Notes: generated by a model not told the origin, from the sequence alone. Shown: positions 15,800 through 25,159, counted from the stretch's first letter. The stretch: DNA of 64,000 nucleotides from Deltaproteobacteria bacterium (GCA_021737785.1 JAIPDI010000009.1:47005-111004), one strand, 5' to 3'. Numbers and translations: made by a program.

Positions 15800-16984
15800 A
15801 TGAATCGGGAGAAAGCCCCTGTAATGGACCCATTATCCGTTGTAAAAGATATCATGACCGAATTTGCCGAGTCCACCGGCCTTTCCAACCCGGAAAACCC
15901 GCCACGGCGATACTTGTGGACGGATGCGTTCGGGATATGCAATTTTCTGGAGCTTTATCGACAGACAGGGGATGAACACTGGCGGCGATCGGCCCTGAGT
16001 CTGATGAATCAGGTCCACACCATGTTGGGGCATCACCGTCAAGACGACCCGAGGCCCGGATGGATCAGCAATCTCAGTGAGTCCGAAGGCGCCCGGCACC
16101 CTACCCTCGGCGGTTTACGAATCGGCAAATCGATGAATGAACGTAAGCCTGCCGATCCGTATAATGAGAGGGAGGAATGGGACCGAGACGGGCAATACTA
16201 CCATTATTTGACAAAATGGATGCATGCGCTCAACCGGATGAGCCGGTCCACAGGAGAGTCGACCTTCAATTTATGGGCCATAGAACTGGCCAGAACCGCT
16301 CATGCAGCGTTTGTCTACACGTTGCCCTCCGGTTATAAACGGATGTACTGGAAGATGAGCATCGATCTTTCCTTTCCACTGGTCGCCTCCATGGGACAGC
16401 ATGATCCTTTGGACGGCTTGATCACTTACAGACAGCTCCAGGCAACCGCACAGGAACTTTCCCCCTTCCCGGAGGCCCGACTCGATTCGGAAATCGCCGA
16501 CATGGAATCGCTCTGCCAGGGGCATAACTGGACAACGGCGGATCCCCTGGGGATCGGCGGCATTCTCTCGGATGCATACAGAGTTCTGCAATTGGATATG
16601 GAGACGGAGTTTACCCGGACCACGTTGTTCAATGAGTTGCTGGAATCTTCCCTGGCGGGTTTAGATGCGTTCACCCAAGGCCCTTTATTGAGGCTTTCCG
16701 CGGATTACCGGCTGGCGTTCAGGGAATTGGGGATGTCCATAGGATTGCATGCAGTGGAAAGGATGAAGCGCATCACTGAAGACCGTCCGGATGTTTTTCC
16801 CAAAAATCATCCGGCACATGGACAGATCAACCGTCTGTATCAGTATCTCCCTTTAGGTCAAACCATAGAAACCTTCTGGCTCGATCCTCGCTGCAGGGAG
16901 TCTCAAACCTGGACCGGGCATCTGGATATAAACCGGGTCATGCTGGCCACCAGCCTCGCCCCGGACGGCTATTTGACATATTAA
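15800..16984 (+). CDS. Hypothetical protein resembling a six-hairpin glycosidase fold
   Basis: 394 residues, soluble, without signal peptide. The segment PPRRYLWTDAFGICNFLELYRQTGDE, followed by paired helices about every 50 residues (for example 'YYHYLTKWMHALNRM', 'LSFPLVASMGQHDPLDG'), resembles the (alpha/alpha)6 barrels of glycoside hydrolases and AGE-type epimerases. No catalytic pair can be assigned with confidence, so the activity is unknown. The ATG at 15800 has GAGGACGACCC before it; a second ATG lies eight codons later. It stands alone after the antiporter gene. Confidence 0.75.
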   Translation: MNREKAPVMDPLSVVKDIMTEFAESTGLSNPENPPRRYLWTDAFGICNFLELYRQTGDEHWRRSALSLMNQVHTMLGHHRQDDPRPGWISNLSESEGARHPTLGGLRIGKSMNERKPADPYNEREEWDRDGQYYHYLTKWMHALNRMSRSTGESTFNLWAIELARTAHAAFVYTLPSGYKRMYWKMSIDLSFPLVASMGQHDPLDGLITYRQLQATAQELSPFPEARLDSEIADMESLCQGHNWTTADPLGIGGILSDAYRVLQLDMETEFTRTTLFNELLESSLAGLDAFTQGPLLRLSADYRLAFRELGMSIGLHAVERMKRITEDRPDVFPKNHPAHGQINRLYQYLPLGQTIETFWLDPRCRESQTWTGHLDINRVMLATSLAPDGYLTY

Positions 16985-17092
16985 ACCGTCTTGCGCCAGA
17001 TGCCGAAGCTGAGCTGAAAGGAGGGGGATTCACAAACCTCTCTGCTTCCTTATGATTCCCCGGAATACCGCATACCCTCTTTGAAATTCATC

Positions 17093-17140
17093 AATACCCT
17101 GTAGACCCCATTTGCAGCCCTACAAAAACGATTGAATATA
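17093..17140 (+). promoter_or_regulatory. Motif promoter n (orphan, upstream of repeats)
   Basis: AATAC, 7 nt, ACCCCATT, 21 nt, GAATAT. No gene starts within 650 bp. It may once have served the aldehyde oxidoreductase operon before repeats accumulated, or it may drive an unannotated RNA. Confidence 0.4.
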
Positions 17141-17218
17141 TCCAAAACGGTTAACCGCAACCAAAGTGGCTTTCGAATGACTTTTTATTATCAAGGGGGT
17201 TCGATGTTGCCAGACATC

Positions 17219-17335
17219 TGGAATGTTGGAATACTGGAATAATGGAAGGTTGGGAAAGGAACCTGGATCACCCAGGAAAGGTTTTTTTCCTTAAACCCAT
17301 TATTCTATTATTCCAAACTTCCATTATTCCAAACT
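17219..17335. repeat. Inverted repeat of GGAATAATGGAAG units
   Basis: The left part reads TTGGAATACTGGAATAATGG and the right part is an imperfect reverse complement (CCATTATTCCAAAC end). The arms are about 30-38 bp, separated by about 45 bp. Confidence 0.6.
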
Positions 17336-17360
17336 AAAGACGTCACCCTCTGACAATCAT

Positions 17361-17585
17361 CTTCTTGTTTTTTGTGACAGAAAATCTGGCGATAAGCCAC
17401 TAAAGCGGATAACCGCAACCAAAACGGCTGTGTGCTGTCCCGTCATTCCGGCATGCCCTTGGCCGGAATCCAGTCCCCCGTATTTCTGGATTCCGGCTGG
17501 AATCATGCCCGGAATGACGGAAGGCTAAGCGTGCAAAGGAAGGACGGCCATATCTTCTTGTTTTTCATGACAGAAGACCAGGCAA
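17361..17585 (-). repeat. Repeat family C, copy 2 (reverse orientation)
   Basis: Contains GCGGATAACCGCAACCAAAA, the CCGTCATTCCGG stem and a CTTGTTTTTCATGACAGAAG end, reversed relative to the copies at 11501 and 53301. A second partial end lies at 17361-17400, so part of the unit is duplicated. Confidence 0.7.
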
Positions 17586-17603
17586 TAAGGTACGAATAAC
17601 TAC

Positions 17604-17755
17604 TATGTGGAACGGAAACCCGGAAAATCAAAAAGGGTGGAATCGAAAACTTGGTTTTATTAATTTCAACTCTATCCCATCAATTCGGAATTCGCAATTC
17701 CTCAATTCGCAATTGTGTCTGAATCACGCCAAGGCGTGATTTTCGTTCGGGTACT
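17604..17755 (+). repeat. MITE-like repeat family A, copy 2
   Basis: Diverged at both tips (TATGTGGAACGG and CGTTCGGGTACT) but with the same interior and the AATCACGCC/GGCGTGATT hairpin. It lies 60 bp upstream of the aldehyde oxidoreductase operon. Confidence 0.75.
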
Positions 17756-17814
17756 GAATATATGTTGGGAAGGGGCATCCCCAATATGCAGCATCCTATC
17801 ATGGAGGATCGAAG

Positions 17815-18435
17815 ATGAAAGGAAATAAAAAACGGCAATCTCCGGCCATCACCCGTCGCGGCTTTCTTACCACCATGGGCGTAGGCGCGGCTGCGATGGT
17901 TACGACGGGCAGCTTTGCGGCCATAACCTCTGAAAAGGAAAAATCTATGGATCCCAAAGAAATGACCAGGATTCAACTGCATATCAACGGAAGGAGTCAT
18001 CGGTTACTGGTGGAACCTCGATGGTCGCTGTTATTTGTGCTGCGCGAGCGCCTGGGATTGACCGGCACCAAAATAGGGTGTGAAAGAGGGGAATGCGGGG
18101 CCTGTACGGTGCTCATCGACAACCTGCCGCGATACGCCTGCATGGTTCTCGCAATGGAAGCCGAAGCCACTGAAATACTCACTGTAGAAGGGCTTATGCA
18201 GGGCGAAGAACTCGGGCATGTTCAACAGGCCTTTCTGGAGCACGATGCCTTTCAATGCGGTTATTGCACCCCCGGCCAGATCATGGCTGCCGAGGGCCTT
18301 CTGCGGCGAAATCCGGATCCATCCGATTCCGACATCCGCCAGGCCGGGAGCGGCAATCTTTGCCGTTGCGGTGCGTACACCCATATATTTCATGCCGTTA
18401 AGAAGGCGGCAGAACTTAAGCGAGGCGAATCATGA
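17815..18435 (+). CDS. Tat-exported [2Fe-2S] subunit of a molybdenum aldehyde oxidoreductase (PaoA-like)
   Basis: 206 residues. A Tat signal (TRRGFLTT at 13-20 followed by a hydrophobic stretch) directs export of the folded complex. The mature part has the plant-type [2Fe-2S] site CERGECGACTVLID and a second [2Fe-2S] helical domain with CGYCTPGQ and CRCG. This is the electron-carrying subunit of the xanthine oxidase family. The start follows GAGGATCGAAG. The gene overlaps the next by four bases (ATGA), showing translational coupling. The substrate is probably an aldehyde, by analogy with periplasmic PaoABC, but is not determined by sequence. Confidence 0.93.
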   Translation: MKGNKKRQSPAITRRGFLTTMGVGAAAMVTTGSFAAITSEKEKSMDPKEMTRIQLHINGRSHRLLVEPRWSLLFVLRERLGLTGTKIGCERGECGACTVLIDNLPRYACMVLAMEAEATEILTVEGLMQGEELGHVQQAFLEHDAFQCGYCTPGQIMAAEGLLRRNPDPSDSDIRQAGSGNLCRCGAYTHIFHAVKKAAELKRGES

Positions 18436-20759
18436 AAGGGCAAGAAAAGGAGACATACTATACTGAGGGCCTTCATATCCCGGAAACCCCGGAGCCCGGA
18501 GAAGATCCCAAGCCATGGGGACGAACCAGGCTGATCGGTAAATCACGACCCCGCACGGACGGCTACGAACGGGTCAGCGGTTCGGCGGTCTATCCCTCTG
18601 ATTTTTCTCCGCCACACCTGTTGTACGGCGCCGTTCTTCGGTGTCCTTATCCTCATGCCAGGGTCAAACACGTGAACACAAGCAGGGCGGAACGCATGCC
18701 CGGTGTCCGGGCAATCATCAGCGCCCACACGCCGGAGGCCGATGTGGATTGGCCTTACACCAAAGATATGAAGACAAAACTGTTTGATCCCCATTGTCGG
18801 TTCGAAGGGGAAACCATCGCGGCTGTGGCAGCTGAAACTCCTTATCAGGCATGGGATGCCGTGCAGTGCATCCGTGTGGATTATGACATTCTTCCCTTTA
18901 TTTCAGATGAGCAAAAGGCCCTGGAACCCGATGCCCCGGGGGTGCACAAAAACGGCAATCAAGTCGGTCCAAAAGAGTCCTACGCCAGAGGAGATGTAGA
19001 AAAAGGGTTTGCCCAGGCGGATGTGGTGCTGGAGGAATCCTACCGGACGGAATGCGAGGTGCAAACCCCGATGGAACTTCACGGCTGCGTGGCGTATTGG
19101 GACGGTGGACTTCTCATAATTAATGAATCCACCCAGGGAGTCTATGCCGTGCAGAGTAAAGTGGCCCAGGTCATCGGGCTTCCGCTCTCCAAGGTCCGGG
19201 TCATCGGCCGCTATATGGGCGGGGGATTCGGCAGCAAGCTCCAGCCGGGCAAGTACACGGTGATCGCCGCCCTCCTCGCCAGAAAGACCGGCAGACCGGT
19301 CAAACTTTTTCTCTCCAGAGAAGAAACCTTTCTTTGCACGGGCAACAGGCCTCCGGCAAACATGAAACTCAAGGCAGGGGTAAAAAAGGACGGAACCCTT
19401 ACGGCGCTGGAATTTTCCGTAACCGGGACCGGCGGGGCCTATCCGGCAGGCGGAACCACATTGGTGGACTGGCTCATCAGAGATCTTTATACCTGTCCCA
19501 ATGTTCGCACCGAAGCCACCGACGTATATATCAATGCGGGACCGGCGCGCCCTTTTCGCGCCCCCGGACATCCCCAGGGGTCCTGGGCATTGGAACAAAT
19601 GCTGGATGCCCTGGCAGAGGCTATTGAAATGGATCCGGTGGAGTTGCGGCTCAAGAACATTCCTTCCCGCAGTCAGGCCCGGTCCAACGCCCCCTATACC
19701 ACCACCGGATTGAAGGAATGCCTGGAACAAGGCGCCCTCGCCTTTCACTGGAAAGAGAGAAAAGACCAGGTTAAGAATGCGGCACCCGGAGATTTTCTGA
19801 AAAAAGGCGTGGGCATGGCTGCCTGTTTATGGGTTGCAGGCGGGGGGGGACCGCCCTCCACGGTGATCATAAAGCTTTTTGCAGACGGAAGCGTAAACCT
19901 GAATATGGGAGCCAGCGACATCGGAACAGGGACCAAGACCATAATGGCCATGGTGGTGGCGGAAGAATTGAATGTGGAGACCGATATGATTCAGATTGAG
20001 CACGCAGACACAGGGACCACGCAGTACGCGACCCCCAGCGGCGGGAGCAAGACCGTCCCCACCGAAGCCCCTGCAGTGCGAGCTGCCGCAATCGACGTGA
20101 AACAGCAGCTGCTCCGGATGGCTGCAGAAGACTTGAAAATGGACGTTTCCGATCTTCGTTTCCAGAAAGATATGATCGTCGCAGAAAAAGATGCTTCTCA
20201 AAAAATCAAAATTCAGGACATTTCCACCCTGAAAAAACGGGGAGTGGTGGTCGGGATAGGATACCGGGGCCCCAATCCTGAAGGCAAAGTGGTCAACCCT
20301 TTTGCCGCACAGTTCTGCGAAGTTGAAGTGGACACCAGAACGGGAGAGGTCAGGATTATGGACTTTCTCGGCGTTAATGAGAGTGGCCGGGTGATGGACC
20401 GTCTGACATACGACAATCAGGTTTACGGCGGGATCACCATGGGCATCGGATTTGCCATGACCGAGATGCGCATTCTCGATGCCCGTGGAACCGGCAAAAT
20501 GGTGAACAGAAACTGGCACGATTACAAATTGCCCACTGCACTGGATGTCGCCCCCCATATGGAATCCCTGCCTATTGATTTGGCTGATCCCGAGGCGAAC
20601 ATCACCGGGGCAAAGGGACTGGGCGAGCCGGTAACCATCCCCACAGCCGCCGCCATAGCCAATGCAATCTATCATGCCACCGGCGTTCGCATCACGGAAA
20701 CCCCCCTTAATCCCGTCCGGCTCAGCATGATTTTTGCCGACCGTTTAGAGGAGAAATAG
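18432..20759 (+). CDS. Molybdopterin-binding catalytic subunit of aldehyde oxidoreductase (PaoC-like)
   Basis: 775 residues. It has the usual two-part layout of the large subunit: an aldehyde oxidase/xanthine dehydrogenase N-domain (about 30-150, GSAVYPSDF and the following strands) and a molybdopterin-binding domain. GRYMGGGFGSK (about 257-267) and RAPGHPQGSWALEQ (about 376-389) contact the cofactor, and KGLGEPVT near residue 732 holds the catalytic glutamate. It has no signal peptide and is probably carried out of the cell by the Tat signal of its partner. A PaoD/XdhC-type cofactor-insertion chaperone is not encoded nearby. Confidence 0.93.
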   Translation: MKGQEKETYYTEGLHIPETPEPGEDPKPWGRTRLIGKSRPRTDGYERVSGSAVYPSDFSPPHLLYGAVLRCPYPHARVKHVNTSRAERMPGVRAIISAHTPEADVDWPYTKDMKTKLFDPHCRFEGETIAAVAAETPYQAWDAVQCIRVDYDILPFISDEQKALEPDAPGVHKNGNQVGPKESYARGDVEKGFAQADVVLEESYRTECEVQTPMELHGCVAYWDGGLLIINESTQGVYAVQSKVAQVIGLPLSKVRVIGRYMGGGFGSKLQPGKYTVIAALLARKTGRPVKLFLSREETFLCTGNRPPANMKLKAGVKKDGTLTALEFSVTGTGGAYPAGGTTLVDWLIRDLYTCPNVRTEATDVYINAGPARPFRAPGHPQGSWALEQMLDALAEAIEMDPVELRLKNIPSRSQARSNAPYTTTGLKECLEQGALAFHWKERKDQVKNAAPGDFLKKGVGMAACLWVAGGGGPPSTVIIKLFADGSVNLNMGASDIGTGTKTIMAMVVAEELNVETDMIQIEHADTGTTQYATPSGGSKTVPTEAPAVRAAAIDVKQQLLRMAAEDLKMDVSDLRFQKDMIVAEKDASQKIKIQDISTLKKRGVVVGIGYRGPNPEGKVVNPFAAQFCEVEVDTRTGEVRIMDFLGVNESGRVMDRLTYDNQVYGGITMGIGFAMTEMRILDARGTGKMVNRNWHDYKLPTALDVAPHMESLPIDLADPEANITGAKGLGEPVTIPTAAAIANAIYHATGVRITETPLNPVRLSMIFADRLEEK

Positions 20760-20760
20760 C

Positions 20761-21738
20761 ATGCTGTCAAATTTTGCCTATGTTCGCGCACATTCCGTAA
20801 GAGAGGCGGTGAAGCACCTGGCATGGGACAACGCCAGGCTCCACGCAGGCGGAACCGATCTTCTCGGATGTCTTCGAGACCATGTATTTCACGCCGACAA
20901 GGTGGTAAGCATCAGCAGGCTCAATGCGTTGAAAGGCATTAGGGAAACCGCTCAAGGCGGTGTCCGCATCGGGGCCCTCACCACCATTACCGAGGTGGCG
21001 GAGAATTCCATTCTCAACCGCCGGTTCAAGGCCTTGGCCCGGGGGGCCTCTGAAGTGGCGAGCCCCCAGCTTCGGAACCAGGGAACCCTGGGCGGCAATA
21101 TCTGTCAGAAACCCCGGTGCTGGTACTATCGCGGTGAATTTGATTGCCTGCGCAAAGGCGGTGATCGATGTTTTGCAGTGGGCGGCGAAAATCAGTTTCA
21201 CTGCATATTCGGCGGCGATTCATGCTATATCGTCCATCCCTCTGATACGGCCCCCGCACTGGTGGCGCTCGATGCCACAGTGCGGATCGTCGGCCAGCGG
21301 GGGACCCGGACGGTGCCGATGGCCGATTTCCATGTTCCCCCCGGCCGGGACGTTCTCAGGGATACGGTGCTTGATCCGGACGAAATCGTCACGGAAATTG
21401 CGGTGCCTCCGGCCCCTTCGGGCCTTCGAAGTTCCTACCGCAAGGTGAGGGCCCGTCGCTCCTGGGACTTTGCCTTGGCCGGCGTGGCCCTGGCAATCGT
21501 GTTCAATGGCGACATCGTAGACTCGGCCAAGGTGGTGTTGAGCGGGGTTGCGCCGGTACCCTGGCGCTCCATGGAAGTGGAGGAAATCATTACCGGAAAT
21601 CCCTTGAATGCGGAGGTGGCGGCAAAGGCCGCTGAAGCGGCCGTCAAAAACGCCTCTCCCATGGAAAAAAACGGTTATAAGATCCCCTTGCTGCGCGGGG
21701 TAATAGAGGAAGAACTCCTGGCCGCTGCCGGTGCATAA
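20761..21738 (+). CDS. FAD-binding subunit of aldehyde oxidoreductase with an iron-sulfur insertion (PaoB-like)
   Basis: 325 residues. FAD-binding PCMH-type landmarks are HAGGTDLLG (about 20-28) and NQGTLGGNIC (about 107-116). Next comes an insertion with several Cys residues (RCWYYRGEFDC, DRCF, and HC/SC further on). This is the arrangement that binds an extra [4Fe-4S] cluster in PaoB and 4-hydroxybenzoyl-CoA reductase beta, and that ordinary xanthine dehydrogenases lack. The CO-dehydrogenase flavoprotein C-domain follows from about residue 215. It lies one base after the catalytic gene, so one operon. The gene order 2Fe-2S, Mo, FAD differs from E. coli paoABC. Confidence 0.92.
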   Translation: MLSNFAYVRAHSVREAVKHLAWDNARLHAGGTDLLGCLRDHVFHADKVVSISRLNALKGIRETAQGGVRIGALTTITEVAENSILNRRFKALARGASEVASPQLRNQGTLGGNICQKPRCWYYRGEFDCLRKGGDRCFAVGGENQFHCIFGGDSCYIVHPSDTAPALVALDATVRIVGQRGTRTVPMADFHVPPGRDVLRDTVLDPDEIVTEIAVPPAPSGLRSSYRKVRARRSWDFALAGVALAIVFNGDIVDSAKVVLSGVAPVPWRSMEVEEIITGNPLNAEVAAKAAEAAVKNASPMEKNGYKIPLLRGVIEEELLAAAGA

Positions 21739-21789
21739 TCGACCCATTCCTGCGAGAACCGGGGGGCTCGCCGAAGAAATGAACATACG

Positions 21790-21944
21790 TAGTGTCTGAA
21801 CGAAAACCCGGAAATCCAAAAAGGGTGGAATCGAAAACTTGGTTTTATTAATCTCAACTCTATTCCATCAATTCGGAATTCGCAATTCCTCAATTCGCAA
21901 TTGTGCCTGAATCACGCCAAGGCGTGATTTTCGTTCAGGCACTA
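21790..21944 (+). repeat. MITE-like repeat family A, copy 3
   Basis: Well preserved: TA-GTGTCTGAACG and CGTTCAGGCAC-TA ends and the inner hairpin, 155 bp, the same orientation as copies 1 and 2. It lies just downstream of the aldehyde oxidoreductase operon. Confidence 0.8.
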
Positions 21945-21962
21945 AGTATGATTCCCCCCCCG

Positions 21963-22009
21963 TTTACGGGATACACCCCATTCACATCCGGGCGTCAGGC
22001 ATATAAATT
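21963..22009 (+). promoter_or_regulatory. Motif promoter g (100-aa gene)
   Basis: TTTAC, 7 nt, ACCCCATT, 19-21 nt, TATAAATT. The ACCC block ends about 130 bp before the ATG at 22112. Confidence 0.6.
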
Positions 22010-22111
22010 TCCTAACATAAAGACAATGCTGTCAAACAGCCCCATAGTGCACAATCATAGCGAGTGCGCTGAATTTACCCGTCACTAATAGAAAAGAGAA
22101 AGGAGAATATC

Positions 22112-22414
22112 ATGTCCATGCCCAAAGACAGCCCGATGGGGGAAAGCCTGATCCAGAATTACCGAGAGTTCATAGGCAACCTGGAAAAATCGCTTGATCT
22201 GGTTGAAGCGCAGCTCGACGAAGCAGCGCAGATGAGGGAGATCTGCACCTCTGAATGGTGTGAAGCAACAGAGCATGTAATAGATGACCTGGGCAATTTC
22301 CTCTTCTCCATCAGCGAGCCCAAAGGGACCTCCGAAGAAGACAGCAAGAGGTTAAAAGCACTTAGAAAGCGCCTCCACGATCTCTATGCCAAATACAAAG
22401 CCACGGCAGCATGA
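22112..22414 (+). CDS. Hypothetical helical protein, 100 aa
   Basis: I do not recognise a family. It is mostly alpha-helical and acidic, with heptad-like leucines (LIQNYREFIGNLEKSLDLVE) suggesting a small helical bundle or coiled coil, and two Cys (about 44 and 50). The start has AAAGGAG upstream. It is preceded by motif promoter g, so it belongs to the same set of small stress-type genes as the coiled-coil proteins at 40451 and 48574, although the sequences are not clearly related. Confidence 0.7.
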   Translation: MSMPKDSPMGESLIQNYREFIGNLEKSLDLVEAQLDEAAQMREICTSEWCEATEHVIDDLGNFLFSISEPKGTSEEDSKRLKALRKRLHDLYAKYKATAA

Positions 22415-22691
22415 CGCTGCCCGGGTGGTTTATTTTCAGAGAGGACGGTTGGGGAGTCGCCAAAGGAGGGAGTTACCAAATCCATCTGGGAGTGAACACC
22501 AGGATAGCACTTCCACCTGGGAAACGGAAAGAGACTTGGTGCATCGCGGGGGTCGGGTTACGCGTGGGTATGATCATCTGATCTCACCGGTGGTTGTGAG
22601 GTATACCAAAGGCACAGCAATCCGGTGTAATACCCACCCGATTCCGATACTGGCACGAGCGATCAATACCGCCTGATATCGAGCGAATAAA

Positions 22692-23336
22692 ATGCTGCGA
22701 CGATTACTAGGGATAATTCCGCCGATTTTGTTATTATTTTTATTGACGTGTTCATTTGCGGAAGCATTCGAACAATCTTTACATAAGAATCATTTTGACG
22801 AATATTTTCGGAAATATTCCAGAAAATACTTCGGAACGCATTTTGACTGGCGCTATTTCAAGGCCCAAGCCATTGCAGAATCGAGGCTTCACCCCCAGGC
22901 GAGATCGCCGAATGGCGCGCTCGGGCTGATGCAACTCCTGCCAAATACGTTTACCGAGGTTATTCAAAAAAACGCCAGGATTCAGGGTAAAATCACCGAT
23001 CCGCGTTCGAATATTGAGGCAGGGATATATTATGATAAGATATTATGGGAATTGTGGTCAGCGGATCGCGACTTTAAAGACAGGCTCAACTTCATGTTTG
23101 CATCATATAATGCGGGGAAGCATACCATACTCCAGGCACAAAAAATCGCCATAAAAAAGGGCTTGAATCCCTATACATGGCCGTCCATTGCCACAACCCT
23201 GCCCGCGGTCAATGGAGATGGAAGTCGAGAGACTGTCATTTATGTTGACAGAATCCACAAAATTAAAAAGAGATTGCACAGCACCCCCGAAATTACAGGA
23301 GTTGAGAATACTGCAGATATGGGGCATCGAGAGTAG
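22692..23336 (+). CDS. Lytic transglycosylase (SLT domain)
   Basis: 214 residues. An N-terminal hydrophobic stretch (about 5-22) ending SFAEA is a signal peptide. The SLT core starts near residue 55: KAQAIAESRLHPQARS holds the catalytic Glu63, followed by GALGLMQLLPNT and the FASYNAGKHTI motif. It cleaves peptidoglycan glycan strands to 1,6-anhydromuropeptides in the periplasm, for growth, recycling or machine assembly. The LLTC before the cleavage site only loosely resembles a lipobox. The C-terminal tail after residue 185 is unstructured. The gene stands alone; no clear ribosome site is visible before the ATG. Confidence 0.88.
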   Translation: MLRRLLGIIPPILLLFLLTCSFAEAFEQSLHKNHFDEYFRKYSRKYFGTHFDWRYFKAQAIAESRLHPQARSPNGALGLMQLLPNTFTEVIQKNARIQGKITDPRSNIEAGIYYDKILWELWSADRDFKDRLNFMFASYNAGKHTILQAQKIAIKKGLNPYTWPSIATTLPAVNGDGSRETVIYVDRIHKIKKRLHSTPEITGVENTADMGHRE

Positions 23337-23526
23337 ACTATAGGACTTTACCGGAAACACACAGTGGGCGGGATATCCCCGGCCTTCTCTTGGAACAACC
23401 AAAAGGCCTGTTTTTTCTTTATCCAGGGTGACAGCAATTATGAATTTTACAGGAGCATGAGGAGCAAAAAAAATCGGCCCCTGTTTGTCGTCTCAAAGTC
23501 TATCTCTCCGTTTTACTTACAGAATC

Positions 23527-23573
23527 AATATCTGATGATCCCCAATGCGCTCAACGGAGCAGTGGGGTAGACT
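23527..23573 (+). promoter_or_regulatory. Possible weak motif promoter (CBS gene)
   Basis: AATAT, 7 nt, TCCCCAAT, 21 nt, TAGACT. The ACCC block has two mismatches, but spacing and position (about 60 bp before the ATG at 23605) fit the class. Confidence 0.3.
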
Positions 23574-23604
23574 CAAAACCAAAAACAGGAAAGGAGAGAA
23601 AAGG

Positions 23605-24033
23605 ATGAAAGTAAAAGAAATCATGACCCCCAATATCGAGTTTGTTTCTGCCAATGACACCATCAAGAAAGCGGCCGAAAAAATGAAGGCCCTCAACGTC
23701 GGCGCCATGCCTGTTGGTGCCGAAGACGAGGCTGTCGGTATTATAACCGATCGTGACATCGTTATTCGCAGTACCGCCCGGGGCCTTGACCCGGAAAAAC
23801 ATAAGGTCATGGAGGCGGTAACGGAACATCCCGTCAGTGCAGATGAAGAGGACGACATAAATACGATCGTCGACTTAATGGAAAAAAATCAGATACGTCG
23901 GGTGATTGTCAAAGACAAGGACGGTAAGGTGACCGGGATAGTTTCTCTCGGTGATCTGGCAGTACACCTGCAAAAGGAACTGGCGGGGGAGGTTTTGGAA
24001 AAAATATCAGAACCCTCCAGGCCGGCTCGCTAA
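23605..24033 (+). CDS. Tandem CBS-domain protein
   Basis: 142 residues made of one CBS pair: MKVKEIMTPNIEFVSANDTI, then AVGIITDRDIV (about 45-55), and a second repeat with TEHPVSADEEDDI and VTGIVSLGDLAVH (about 115-128). CBS pairs bind adenosine nucleotides such as AMP, ATP or NAD and act as energy sensors. A stand-alone two-CBS protein of this length resembles mycobacterial hypoxic response protein HRP1 (Rv2626c). The frame opens 20 codons earlier, but AAGGAGAGAAAAGG precedes the ATG at 23605. Its partner is unknown. Confidence 0.9.
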   Translation: MKVKEIMTPNIEFVSANDTIKKAAEKMKALNVGAMPVGAEDEAVGIITDRDIVIRSTARGLDPEKHKVMEAVTEHPVSADEEDDINTIVDLMEKNQIRRVIVKDKDGKVTGIVSLGDLAVHLQKELAGEVLEKISEPSRPAR

Positions 24034-24394
24034 GGGATAAACTGGCCTGAGGCCGGAGGTATTAAATCCGGATTGGTGCGAATGCATGCCGAATCCTTCA
24101 GGTCCCGATGCTTGTCTTACACAATCTTGGGACGGACCGGCAACAATAATAATCCGCCCGAAATAAATAGGACAAGGAGAGGGATAGGTCTTTAAATTAA
24201 ACAGGATTCGGGACCCTAAAAAACCGTCATGTCTCGTCCTTGCATCCGTTTTATGTGGCGCTGATTTTGGATATGTTTTCCTGCCACCTCACTGTTTGAG
24301 ATTTCAGGCTTTCTCGGGTTGGAAAACGGTCGATCCGTCACGCCCGCAAACGATCCGATTTGGAAGGTATCGACGCCAAAAAAGGAGGGCCTTC
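24034..24394. other. 361-bp intergenic region
   Basis: No gene, repeat or motif promoter recognised. It should hold the promoter of the PRC-barrel gene; none is obvious by eye. Confidence 0.5.
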
Positions 24395-25159
24395 ATGTTC
24401 TGGAGTACCCGCAATCTCATGGAAGTCGTCATCCAGGCCGAAGACGGAGAAGTCGGCCGATGCAAGGATTTGCTGGTTGACGACAGGCACTGGTGTATTC
24501 GGTATATGGTTGCCAACACCCATAAATGGCTCCCGGGCCGTAAGGTGCTCATCTCTCCCATTGCATTGGGAGAGCCCGAACCGGCATTGTTAAATATTCC
24601 GGTTAAAATGACCCGGGATCAAATAGCGTCCAGTCCGCCGCTGGATACGGATGCGCCGGTATCCCGCAAATATGAGAGGGAATATTTCAAGAATTTTGGC
24701 TGGCCCCCGTATTGGATCGGCATGGAACCCTGGGGGGCGGTGCCTTATCCACATCTGGCATTCGAAATGAAGCAGGAGATCCATGACAAAACAGAAAAAG
24801 AGCCGGAAGAGCGCCTCCTGAGGTCGATCAAGGAATTAGCCGATTATGCGATATTGGCCCGAGGTCAAGAGATAGGCCACCTCCATGAGTGTATGGTAAG
24901 TACACCCGCCTGGGTCGTGCGCTATTTGGTCGTGGACATCTCGAAATGGTATCAGATCAAAGGCCGCAGAATTCTGATTATACCGGAGTGCGTAACCGAT
25001 ATTGACTGGAGCAAAAAAACGATTGATACCAGCATCGGCGAAGAGGATGTCAAGGACTGCCCGGAGTACAATCAGGAAACACCGCTGGAAAGAAACTTTG
25101 AGATGGTATTACACGACTATTATGGCTGGCCAAGGTATTGGGAAAATGGTCATCGGTAA
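24395..25159 (+). CDS. Cytoplasmic double PRC-barrel protein
   Basis: 254 residues, two PRC-barrel repeats: residues about 1-85 (GRCKDLLVDDRHWCIRYMVA, KWLPGRKVLISP) and about 150-235 (GHLHECMVST, WVVRYLVVDI, GRRILIIPE). Each ends with an alpha-helical tail and a conserved 'YY/F-GWPPYW'-like segment. It is a clear paralogue of the protein at 47667. The start is set by AAGGAGGGCCTTC. Beta-barrel domains of this type bind partners or ligands rather than catalyse. The position between CBS and HPF-type genes suggests a stress role; this is inferred. Confidence 0.82.
   Translation: MFWSTRNLMEVVIQAEDGEVGRCKDLLVDDRHWCIRYMVANTHKWLPGRKVLISPIALGEPEPALLNIPVKMTRDQIASSPPLDTDAPVSRKYEREYFKNFGWPPYWIGMEPWGAVPYPHLAFEMKQEIHDKTEKEPEERLLRSIKELADYAILARGQEIGHLHECMVSTPAWVVRYLVVDISKWYQIKGRRILIIPECVTDIDWSKKTIDTSIGEEDVKDCPEYNQETPLERNFEMVLHDYYGWPRYWENGHR

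Larger units (their letters stand above)
16985..17814. other. 830-bp region filled with repeats
   Basis: Apart from an isolated motif promoter (17093-17140), the region is almost entirely repeat DNA: an inverted repeat of GGAATAATGGAAG units (17219-17335), a family C unit (17361-17585) and repeat family A copy 2 (17604-17755). No coding frame is credible. Confidence 0.7.
21739..22111. other. 373-bp intergenic region with repeat and promoter
   Basis: No gene. Contains repeat family A copy 3 (21790-21944) and motif promoter g (21963-22009). Confidence 0.7.
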
